Below, in pieces: positions 18,907-26,246 of a DNA stretch of 64,000 nucleotides; the stretch's first letter is position 1, and the number at the start of each line of letters is the position of its first letter. Location: assembly GCF_014897705.1 (NCBI RefSeq), contig NZ_JABUXV010000004.1:62001-126000 (forward strand). Reading direction: 5' to 3'. The stretch comes from Brachybacterium sp. FME24. GTDB lineage: Bacteria > Actinomycetota > Actinomycetes > Actinomycetales > Dermabacteraceae. Under the pieces are notes generated by a model that saw only the letters and a list, made by a program, of their open reading frames with translations, was not told the DNA's origin and ran no database searches. A program made the translations under genes and the position numbers.

Positions 18907-19688
18907 CGTTCGCCCTCCTGCTCCGGGTTCCGGGCAGTCGTCGCGCCCTCACCATCACGACTGCTCGCGGCGGGGACCGGGTGATGACGCGAGGGCAGCA
19001 GCCCGGCCACCACCGCGACCAGAGCGGCTGCCAGCACCGGCAGCCCTGGCGGCAGCACGGGCGTGGTCAACAGGGCGATGAAGGCGGCGGCCACCGCGAT
19101 GACCACGGCGTCACCGGAGCGCAGACGCGGCCACAGCAGCGCGAGGAAGGCCGCGGCGGCCGCGGCATCGAGTCCCCAGGCGCGCGGATCGGCCACGTAC
19201 TGTCCGGCGAGCGCGCCGACCAGGGAGAACAGGTTCCAGAAGACGAAGACCCACAGGCCGGCGGCCCAGAAGCCGGTGCGCTTCTCGGCCGTATCCGTCC
19301 CGGAGGCCGCGAGCGCGGCGGACTCGTCGATCGTGAGGTGGGCCCGCAGGATGCCCTTCACGCCGCGGTGGGGGAGGGACGGGGCCAGGATGAGCCCGTA
19401 CAGCGTGTTGCGAAGACCCAGCAGCACGGAGGCCAGGGCCGCCCCCAGGGCGGAGCCACCCCCGCCGACCACCCCGATGAAGGCGAATTGGCTGCCACCG
19501 GTGAACATCACGGCGGACAGCACCATCGCCTGCCACACATGGAGTCCGGAGGCCGTCGCGAGGGCCCCGAAGGAGATGCCGTACAGGCCGGTGGCGAGCC
19601 CGATCGAGAATCCAGTGCGACGCACGGTGCGCAGGCGGCCGGGGGAACCACGCCCGCCCTGATCGGCGGCCGGCGGAGCAGTCGTCAT
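18903..19688 (-). CDS. azlC: AzlC-type branched-chain amino acid permease
   Basis: Large subunit of the AzlCD exporter, with about seven membrane helices in 261 residues. Family features are GFSIGLATGLYGISFGALA, MFTGGSQFAFIGV, GLRNTLYGLILAP and the DESAALAASG region. I chose the ATG at 19688 rather than the GTG at 19700, because a TACAGT -10 on this strand overlaps the GTG. The substrate is inferred from the family; other amino acids are possible. Confidence 0.92.
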   Translation of the reverse strand: MTTAPPAADQGGRGSPGRLRTVRRTGFSIGLATGLYGISFGALATASGLHVWQAMVLSAVMFTGGSQFAFIGVVGGGGSALGAALASVLLGLRNTLYGLILAPSLPHRGVKGILRAHLTIDESAALAASGTDTAEKRTGFWAAGLWVFVFWNLFSLVGALAGQYVADPRAWGLDAAAAAAFLALLWPRLRSGDAVVIAVAAAFIALLTTPVLPPGLPVLAAALVAVVAGLLPSRHHPVPAASSRDGEGATTARNPEQEGER

Positions 19689-19698
19689 GATGGTGTTC

Positions 19699-19726
19699 AC
19701 TGTACGGTCACCTGGGTGGATGTCGC
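19699..19726 (-). promoter_or_regulatory. Candidate azlCD promoter
   Basis: On the minus strand TACAGT (-10, 19699–19704) is preceded after 16 bases by GCGACA (-35-like). The predicted transcript starts only about five bases before the azlC ATG. Confidence 0.45.
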
Positions 19727-19762
19727 GTTCGCGTCCGTTCGTGGATGTGAGAGCGTAAGACT

Positions 19763-20491
19763 ATGACGGCCTCCTCGGACACTCCCGGCACGCTCGTGCC
19801 CACGGAAGCACTCCCGCTTCGCACCCAGGTGCTCCTGCTCGACATGGACGGCACCCTGATCGACTCCGGCCCGGCGGTCGAGCGGGCCTGGAACACACTG
19901 CTGCGCGAGCTCGGCACCGACCTCGAGTTCGGTCATGCCCAGCACGGCAAGCCGGCCCGACAGGTGCTCACCGAGCTGCTGCCCGAGCTGAGCGAGGAAG
20001 AGCTCGCGACGGCGCATGCCCGGGTCGAAGCCCTCGAGATCGCCGATGTCAGCTCGATCGTGACTCTGCCGGGCACCGAGCGCCTCCTGCGCGAGCTCGA
20101 CGAGGCCGCTCAGCAGCTGGGCAGGGCCACCTGGACGATCGTCACCTCCTGCACCGCGCCGCTGTTCGAGGCCCGCTGGGCCACCACCGGGCTGCCCGTC
20201 CCCGCACAGATGGTCACCGCCGACCAGGTCGCACGAGGCAAGCCGGATCCGGCGCCGTACCTGCTCGGGGCGCAGCGACTCGGAGTCGCCCCAGCCCGGA
20301 GCGTCGTGATCGAGGATTCCGTCGGGGGGCTGCGGTCGGGGATCGACGCCGGCGCTCGCACCGTCGCCGTGACCAGCACCACGCCGGCCTCCGAGCTGGC
20401 GCCCCTCGCGGACGCCCTGGTGACGTCGCTGGATGACCTGGAGATCCGGGTCGAAGGCGAGGACCTGGTGCTGGCGCGACGCGGTAGCTGA
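19763..20491 (+). CDS. HAD superfamily sugar-phosphatase-like hydrolase
   Basis: Predicted cytoplasmic phosphatase or phosphoglucomutase-like HAD enzyme of unknown substrate. The nucleophile motif I is LLLDMDGTLIDSGPAVE (residues ~29–45); motif II is the TSC element in WTIVTSCTAPL; the Lys of motif III is in GKPDPAPYL; motif IV is VVIEDSVGGLRSGIDAG. A small helical cap lies between motifs I and II. The 242-residue length and motifs resemble phosphosugar phosphatases such as GPP/YfbT. No Shine-Dalgarno is evident. It lies divergent to azlC and 168 bases before the asparagine-synthetase fusion. Confidence 0.88.
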   Translation: MTASSDTPGTLVPTEALPLRTQVLLLDMDGTLIDSGPAVERAWNTLLRELGTDLEFGHAQHGKPARQVLTELLPELSEEELATAHARVEALEIADVSSIVTLPGTERLLRELDEAAQQLGRATWTIVTSCTAPLFEARWATTGLPVPAQMVTADQVARGKPDPAPYLLGAQRLGVAPARSVVIEDSVGGLRSGIDAGARTVAVTSTTPASELAPLADALVTSLDDLEIRVEGEDLVLARRGS

Positions 20492-20659
20492 ACGTCACGC
20501 CGCGCCTGCCCGTGCGGCGGCGACGGCGTTGATAAGCTCGGGCGGCCGATCCCGGCACGCCCGGGCGCCCGCGGACACCTGACGATTCTCCGGTGCCCGT
20601 GTCGGCCCGCTGCGACCGAACCGCGGATCGGAGCCGTCCCCCTCGAAAGGACTCGTCCC

Positions 20660-23416
20660 ATGTGCGGAATCTCCGGCAGCTACGGATTCGGCGCCGACAC
20701 CGAGGGCATCGCCCGGCGGATGAACAGCGCCCTGGCCCACCGCGGCCCGGACGGCGAAGGGATCTTCGTCGCCGGTCAGGCCGGTCTGGCCCATCGTCGC
20801 CTGTCCATCATCGACATCGCCGGCGGCGCCCAGCCGATGACCACCCAGGACGGTCGCTACACGATCGTCTACAACGGTGAGACCTACAACTACCTGGACC
20901 TGCGCGCGGAGCTCCAGGAGCTCGGCCACACCTTCCGCACCGAGTCGGACACCGAAGTGCTGCTCGAGGCGCACGCCGAGTGGGGCACCGCCGCCTACGA
21001 CCGCTTCAACGGCATGTTCGCCTTCGCGATCCACGATGCGCAGACCGATACGGTCACCATCGCGCGCGACCACTTCGGCATCAAGCCGCTGTACTACTGG
21101 GTCGATGACGCCCAGGACCGTGCGGCGGGCGCCCCCAAGGTGCTCTTCGGCTCCGAGATCCGCGCGTTGCTCGCCGCCGGTCAGTTCGAGGCCGCGCCGG
21201 ACGATCGCGCCGTCTACCGCTACTTGAAGTTCCGGGTCCAGGACGACGACTCGCAGACCTTCTTCCACGGCGTGCGCCGGCTGATGGCTGGCCAGGTCCT
21301 CGAGATCGGGCCCGACGGCACCGAGGTCACCTCCTTCACCCGCTTGCAGGAGGAGCTGCGCGAGATCGCTGCGCGCCCCAGCCGCCCGTACAGCGAAGCC
21401 GTCGTCGACGAGTACCGGGAGCGTTTCCACGAATCGGTGCGGCTGCGCCTGCAGTCGGAGGTGCCCGTGGGCACCTCGCTCTCCGGTGGCCTGGACTCCT
21501 CCGCGGTGGCCGCCGTGATCGCTCGTCATCTGCGCGAGCAGCCCCAGGACGAGAGCTTCAGCGCCGTCGGCAGCCGACAGAACACCTTCTCGGCCGTCTT
21601 CCCGAACTCTGCGAACGACGAAGAGGCCTACGTCGACAAGCTGCTCGAGGACAACGCGGGTCAGATCACCGCACACAAGATCCACCCCCAGCCCGACGCC
21701 TTCCTCGAGGACCTGCGCGATTTCGTGCGCACCCAGGAAGAGCCGATCATCTCCACCGGCCCGTACGCCCAGTACGCGGTGATGCGCGAAGCCAGCCAGC
21801 ACGTGACCGTACTGCTGGACGGCCAGGGCGCCGACGAGATGATGGCCGGGTACAACCCGTACTTCTACGTCTACCTGCGCCAGCTGCGCCGCCAGAAGCG
21901 GTTCAAGGAACTCGCCAGCGAGGTCATCGGCTCGCGCGACATTCTGCGCAAGCTCGCACGGACCAAGTACTCCGGGCGCACCTCGGTGCCGATCGAGGCC
22001 CTGCTGAACTCCGGCTTCGTGGCCGAGCACAGCTCCGAAAAGGTCACCTCGGTCCAGGACGACATCAAGGAGCGCCTGCTCGAGGACACCTTCCGCTCCT
22101 CCCTGCCCTCGCTGCTGCGCTACGAGGACAAGAACACGATGCGCTTCAGCATCGAGGGCCGCGTGCCCTTCGTGGACAAGGAGCTGCTGAAGTTCCTGTT
22201 CTCTCTCGACGAATCCGCGATCATCCACGACGGCTGGAACAAGCGGATCCTGCGCGAGTCCATGGACGGCATCCTGCCGGACATGATCTCCAAGCGCCGC
22301 AACAAGATCGGTTTCACCACCCCGGAGGGGGAGTGGTTCCGCACCATCGCCCCGGAGCTGCAGGAGATCTTCACCTCCGAGTCCTTCGCGAGCCGGCCCT
22401 ACTTCGACGCCCCCAGCGTGATCGCGCTGTTCGAGGACTACATCGCCAACCCCGGCAACCACGGCACCATGATGTTCTGGCGCCTGCTGAACGTCGAGCT
22501 GTGGATGCGCACCTTCTTCGACGACACCGAGGGCTCCTCGCGCGCTCTGGGCGACCAGGCCGCTGCCGACGAGCAGGAAGCGCTGGCCGCAGCTGCTCCT
22601 GCACCGGTCCCCGAGCCCGAGGACGAAGAGCCCAAGAGCGACTACGTCGCCAATCCCGATAAGCAGCTCGACCTGGTGTCGGAGTCCGACGCCCACAGCT
22701 GGCGCCGGCTGCCCCTGCAGACCGAGCTCGTCGCGCGCGGTGATGATCTCGAGTCCCTGGTGCGCGAGCGGGCCGAGCGCTTCGCCGCGTCGCTGCCCGC
22801 GGACGTCGTCCCGGAGGGCTCTCCCTGGTACTTCGTGATCAGCGAGAAGATCATCGCGATCATGCAGGGCCGCTCCTGGTTCACCTGGGAGATCAAGCCC
22901 CGCACCTCCGCGAAGGTGCTCAGCCGCTTCGTGACCCGCACCCCGGCCGGGATCGGGCTCGGCGACCCCACCACCATGGAGCTCGCCATCCGTGAGGTCG
23001 GCCTGCCTCGTGTCGTGGCTGCCTCGGCCGCGGGCGCGGCCGGCAAGGTGGTCGGCAAGCGCGGACTGTTCTACGAGGTCGTCGGCGCCAACGTGCGAGC
23101 CATCGACGGCCCCACCCCGTACTCCGCATTCCCGTCGAACGTCTCCGCAAAGCTGCCTCCGAAGGATCCGGACGCCGTCTCGGCGACCATCTCCGCGGCG
23201 ATCCGCGGCGCTGACATCCCTGCCGCCCTGCGCGACAGCTTCGTGGGCACCGTGGTCATGGATGCCAATGACATCGGCCGCAACGTGCTGGGCTCGGACG
23301 TGGCCACCCCGGACGAGCGCCTCGAGGCGACGTTCGCCGACAACCCCCTCGGTCAGGGCCGCCAGCGCACCCCGCTCGCGATTCTGGTCGATCTCGGTAC
23401 CGCGTCACACCGCTGA
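20660..23416 (+). CDS. asnB: Class II asparagine synthetase (AsnB/LtsA-like) fused to an F420-0:gamma-glutamyl-ligase-like domain
   Basis: A 918-residue, apparently two-enzyme protein. Residues 1–~210 are the glutamine-hydrolysing domain with nucleophile Cys2 (MCGISGSYGF), RLSIID and YNGETYN. Residues ~235–620 are the ATP-dependent synthetase domain with the PP-loop SGGLDSS near residue 275 and LDGQGADEMMAGY. After an Ala/Pro/Glu linker (~620–680), residues ~680–918 resemble CofE/COG1478 gamma-glutamyl ligases: WYFVISEKIIAIMQGR, GLGDPTTMELAIREVGLPR, GKRGLFYEVVG, AIDGPTPYS, MDANDIGRNVLG and NPLGQ. Family AsnB members make asparagine or, as B. subtilis AsnB and C. glutamicum LtsA, amidate diaminopimelate in peptidoglycan. 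Its place 55 bases before dapA favours a cell-wall role, which is inference. AAGGA precedes the ATG. No frameshift is seen at the junction. Confidence 0.9.
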   Translation: MCGISGSYGFGADTEGIARRMNSALAHRGPDGEGIFVAGQAGLAHRRLSIIDIAGGAQPMTTQDGRYTIVYNGETYNYLDLRAELQELGHTFRTESDTEVLLEAHAEWGTAAYDRFNGMFAFAIHDAQTDTVTIARDHFGIKPLYYWVDDAQDRAAGAPKVLFGSEIRALLAAGQFEAAPDDRAVYRYLKFRVQDDDSQTFFHGVRRLMAGQVLEIGPDGTEVTSFTRLQEELREIAARPSRPYSEAVVDEYRERFHESVRLRLQSEVPVGTSLSGGLDSSAVAAVIARHLREQPQDESFSAVGSRQNTFSAVFPNSANDEEAYVDKLLEDNAGQITAHKIHPQPDAFLEDLRDFVRTQEEPIISTGPYAQYAVMREASQHVTVLLDGQGADEMMAGYNPYFYVYLRQLRRQKRFKELASEVIGSRDILRKLARTKYSGRTSVPIEALLNSGFVAEHSSEKVTSVQDDIKERLLEDTFRSSLPSLLRYEDKNTMRFSIEGRVPFVDKELLKFLFSLDESAIIHDGWNKRILRESMDGILPDMISKRRNKIGFTTPEGEWFRTIAPELQEIFTSESFASRPYFDAPSVIALFEDYIANPGNHGTMMFWRLLNVELWMRTFFDDTEGSSRALGDQAAADEQEALAAAAPAPVPEPEDEEPKSDYVANPDKQLDLVSESDAHSWRRLPLQTELVARGDDLESLVRERAERFAASLPADVVPEGSPWYFVISEKIIAIMQGRSWFTWEIKPRTSAKVLSRFVTRTPAGIGLGDPTTMELAIREVGLPRVVAASAAGAAGKVVGKRGLFYEVVGANVRAIDGPTPYSAFPSNVSAKLPPKDPDAVSATISAAIRGADIPAALRDSFVGTVVMDANDIGRNVLGSDVATPDERLEATFADNPLGQGRQRTPLAILVDLGTASHR

Positions 23417-23440
23417 ACGGTCCTGGAGCTGGACTAGGCT
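23413..23440 (+). promoter_or_regulatory. Candidate dapA promoter
   Basis: CTGAAC (-35-like) and TAGGCT (-10, 23435–23440) are 16 bases apart. They begin over the stop codon of the asparagine-synthetase fusion and lie ~31 bases before the dapA ATG. dapA–rnj could therefore be transcribed separately. Confidence 0.4.
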
Positions 23441-23471
23441 CCGATGACCAGAACGTTTCCAGGAGGAGACC

Positions 23472-24410
23472 ATGACCAGCACCGACTCGCGCCCCGTGCG
23501 GCCGTTCGGCGCGGTGGGGACCGCAATGGTCACCCCGCTCACCGAGGACGGCCGTCAGGTCGATTTCGAGGCCGCCCAGAAGCTGGCGGTGCACATCTGC
23601 GAGCACGGAAACGACCTCATCGTCGTCTCCGGCACCACGGGCGAGGCCCCCACACTCACCGATGTGGAGAAGCTCGATCTCGCCCGCGCCGTGCGTGAGG
23701 CCGTCGGGCCCGAGGTGAAGCTCCTCGCGGGCGTCGGCACCTATGACACGGCGCATTCGATCGAGCTCGCACGTGCCCATGCGGAGCTCGGCCTCGACGG
23801 CCTGCTGGTCGTCACCCCGTACTACTCCAAGCCGAGTCAGGCCGGGGTCATCGCGCACACCACCGCGGTGACCGAGGCCACGGATCTTCCCGTGATGCTC
23901 TACGACATCCCCGGGCGCGCCGGGATCCCGCTCTCCTACGAGACGCTGCTGCGGCTCGGCGAGCACCCGCAGATCCTCGCGGTCAAGGACGCCAAGTCGG
24001 ACCTGCAGCAGGCGACTTTGGTGATGGCGGAGACCGGTCTGGCGTACTACTCGGGTGAGGACGCCCTCAACCTCGCGTGGCTCTCCATTGGCGCCGCCGG
24101 CATCGTGTCCGTCGTGGGCCAGGTTGCCGGCGATCTCGAGAAGGTGATGCTCGAGGCCATGGACCGGTCCGATCTCGCCACCGCGCGGGACGCCCACAAC
24201 CGCCTCGCCCCGCTGATCGAGGCCACCTTGCATCGCATGCCCGGAGCCGTCGCTGCCAAGGCCGCTCTCGCCCTGCAGGGAGTGCTGCCCCACGCTGTCG
24301 TGCGCGGGCCCCACCTCGCTGCTGACGCGGATCAGCTGCGTGCGCTCGGCGCGGCGCTGGACGCGATCGACGGTGTTCCCCCACGTGATGCGACGCGGAG
24401 TCCCCGGTGA
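23472..24410 (+). CDS. dapA: 4-hydroxy-tetrahydrodipicolinate synthase
   Basis: Condenses pyruvate with aspartate semialdehyde, the committed step to diaminopimelate and lysine. The 312-residue TIM barrel shows the substrate loop VVSGTTGEAPTLT, the catalytic Tyr in MLYDIPGRAGI, the Schiff-base lysine Lys172 in ILAVKDAKSD, and YYSGEDAL plus GAAGIVSV for the lid. AGGAGGAG lies just upstream of the ATG. Its GTGA overlap with the RNase J gene indicates coupling, the dapA–rnj pair seen widely in actinobacteria. Confidence 0.98.
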   Translation: MTSTDSRPVRPFGAVGTAMVTPLTEDGRQVDFEAAQKLAVHICEHGNDLIVVSGTTGEAPTLTDVEKLDLARAVREAVGPEVKLLAGVGTYDTAHSIELARAHAELGLDGLLVVTPYYSKPSQAGVIAHTTAVTEATDLPVMLYDIPGRAGIPLSYETLLRLGEHPQILAVKDAKSDLQQATLVMAETGLAYYSGEDALNLAWLSIGAAGIVSVVGQVAGDLEKVMLEAMDRSDLATARDAHNRLAPLIEATLHRMPGAVAAKAALALQGVLPHAVVRGPHLAADADQLRALGAALDAIDGVPPRDATRSPR

Positions 24411-26098
24411 CGAGCCCGTACGCCCATCGCTTGAACCAGCCGCCGAAGCTGCGCCAGGGCACGCTTCGGGTCACCCCGCTGGGTGGCCTCGGCGACGTGG
24501 GCCGCAACATGACCGTCCTCGAATTCGAGGGGCGTCTGCTGATCGTCGACTGCGGGGTGCTCTTCCCCGAGGACGCTCAGCCCGGTGTGGACCTGATCCT
24601 GCCGGACTTCGACCTGATCCGTGACCGGCTCGAGGACATCGCCGCGATCGTGCTGACCCACGGTCATGAGGACCACATCGGTGCGGTGCCGTATCTGCTG
24701 CGTATGAAGCCTGATATTCCCCTGGTAGGCAGCCAGCTGACGCTCGCCTTCATCGAGGCGAAACTCAAGGAGCACCGGATCAAGCCCTACACCTACGCGG
24801 TGAAGGAGGGGCAGCAGGAGAGCTTCGGCCTGTTCGACTGTGAATTCGTGGCCGTGAACCACTCCATCCCTGATGCCCTCGCGGTCCATGTGTCGACCCC
24901 GGCCGGCACCGTGCTGCACACCGGCGACTTCAAGATGGACCAGCTGCCCCTGGACGGCCGCATCACCGATCTGCGCGCTTTCGCCCGACTCGGCGAGGCC
25001 GGCGTGGATCTGTTCATGACGGACTCCACCAATGCCGAGGTCCCCGGCTTCACCGTCGGCGAGCAGGAGATCGGGCCGACGCTCGATGCGATCTTCGCCC
25101 GCGCGACGCAGAAGATCGTCATCGCCTCGTTCTCGAGCCACGTCCATCGCGTCCAGCAGGTGCTCGACTCCGCCGCCGCACACGGTCGCAAGGTCGCCTT
25201 CGTCGGCCGGTCGATGGTGCGCAACATGGGCATCGCCTCGGAGATGGGCTATCTCGACATCCCCGACGGCACCGTCATCGACGTGAAGAAGATCGACACC
25301 CTGCCCGATGAGCAGGTCGTGCTCATGTGCACCGGAAGCCAGGGCGAACCGATGGCCGCGCTGAGCCGGATCGCCAACCGCGACCATCGCGTCAGCGTGG
25401 GTCCCGGCGATGTCGTGATCCTCGCGTCCTCCCTCATCCCGGGCAACGAGAACGCGGTGTTCCGCGTGGTCAACGGCCTGATGGCGCTCGGCGCCGAGGT
25501 CGTCCACAAGGGCAACGCGAAGGTCCACACCTCGGGTCACGCGAGTGCCGGCGAACTGCTGTACTGCTACAACATCGTGCAGCCCAAGAACGTCATGCCG
25601 ATCCACGGGGAGGTACGCCACCTCATCGCCAACGGCAAGGTGGCCGAATCCACCGGCGTTCCCGCCGAGCGGGTCATCCTCGCCAAGGACGGTCACGTCG
25701 TCGACCTCAGGGACGGCGTCGCGACCGTCGTCGGCGAGATCCCCAACGGCTACGTGTACGTCGATGGTTCCAGCGTCGGGGAGATCTCCGAGGCCGATCT
25801 CAAGGACCGCCGCATCCTCGGCGACGAAGGGTTCATCTCGCTGTTCGCCGTCGTCAACTCCGAGACCGGCGCCCTCATCGCCGGTCCCGAGATCCACGCC
25901 CGCGGTGTGGCCGAGGACGACCTCGTGTTCGAGAAGATCCGTCCCGAGATCGTCAAGGCCCTCGAGCAGGCCGTCGCCGACCAGACCGACCGCCGCGACA
26001 CCCACCAGTTGCAGCAGGTCATGCGACGGGTCGTCGGCCGCTACGTGTCCCGACTGCGCCGTCGACCCATGATCATCCCGATCGTCATCGAGGTCTGA
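24407..26098 (+). CDS. rnj: Ribonuclease J
   Basis: Metallo-beta-lactamase/beta-CASP ribonuclease with 5'-exo- and endonuclease activity in RNA maturation and decay. The zinc motif HGHEDH is at residues 85–90, followed by HTGDFKMDQLPLDGR, MTDSTNAEVPG, the beta-CASP domain with IASFSSHVHRVQQVLDSAA, TGSQGEPMAALSR and the conserved HTSGHASAGELLYCYN and MPIHGEVRHL elements. The C-terminal ~100 residues are the dimerisation/accessory domain. The GTG start overlaps the dapA stop; 563 residues is the usual actinobacterial length. Confidence 0.97.
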   Translation: MTSPYAHRLNQPPKLRQGTLRVTPLGGLGDVGRNMTVLEFEGRLLIVDCGVLFPEDAQPGVDLILPDFDLIRDRLEDIAAIVLTHGHEDHIGAVPYLLRMKPDIPLVGSQLTLAFIEAKLKEHRIKPYTYAVKEGQQESFGLFDCEFVAVNHSIPDALAVHVSTPAGTVLHTGDFKMDQLPLDGRITDLRAFARLGEAGVDLFMTDSTNAEVPGFTVGEQEIGPTLDAIFARATQKIVIASFSSHVHRVQQVLDSAAAHGRKVAFVGRSMVRNMGIASEMGYLDIPDGTVIDVKKIDTLPDEQVVLMCTGSQGEPMAALSRIANRDHRVSVGPGDVVILASSLIPGNENAVFRVVNGLMALGAEVVHKGNAKVHTSGHASAGELLYCYNIVQPKNVMPIHGEVRHLIANGKVAESTGVPAERVILAKDGHVVDLRDGVATVVGEIPNGYVYVDGSSVGEISEADLKDRRILGDEGFISLFAVVNSETGALIAGPEIHARGVAEDDLVFEKIRPEIVKALEQAVADQTDRRDTHQLQQVMRRVVGRYVSRLRRRPMIIPIVIEV

Positions 26099-26233
26099 CC
26101 GGCCCGGCGAGCCTCCCCGCCCAGCGACGCCTGCCCCCCTCGACCAGCCGCCCTGTGCGACGGAGGGCGTGAGATGCGTCCGGTGCGACGAGGCCGCGCG
26201 CCTCACCTCCCGGAGCGGGAGAGGGGTGGGCGG

Positions 26234-26239
26234 TACCCT
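26234..26239 (+). promoter_or_regulatory. -10 element (TACCCT) for leaderless ftsK mRNA
   Basis: TACCCT ends seven bases before the ftsK ATG, so the expected transcription start coincides with the start codon. No Shine-Dalgarno is present. Confidence 0.65.
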
Positions 26240-26246
26240 GTCTCTT

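Noticed and set aside
20495..22696. Long minus-strand frame opposite the asparagine synthetase fusion
   Set aside because: Antisense artefact; the plus-strand protein has all catalytic motifs.
20660..23416. Frameshift or misassembly as the source of the asparagine synthetase fusion
   Set aside because: The linker keeps frame, codon usage is uniform and no start with Shine-Dalgarno is visible at the domain border; still worth confirming in a relative.
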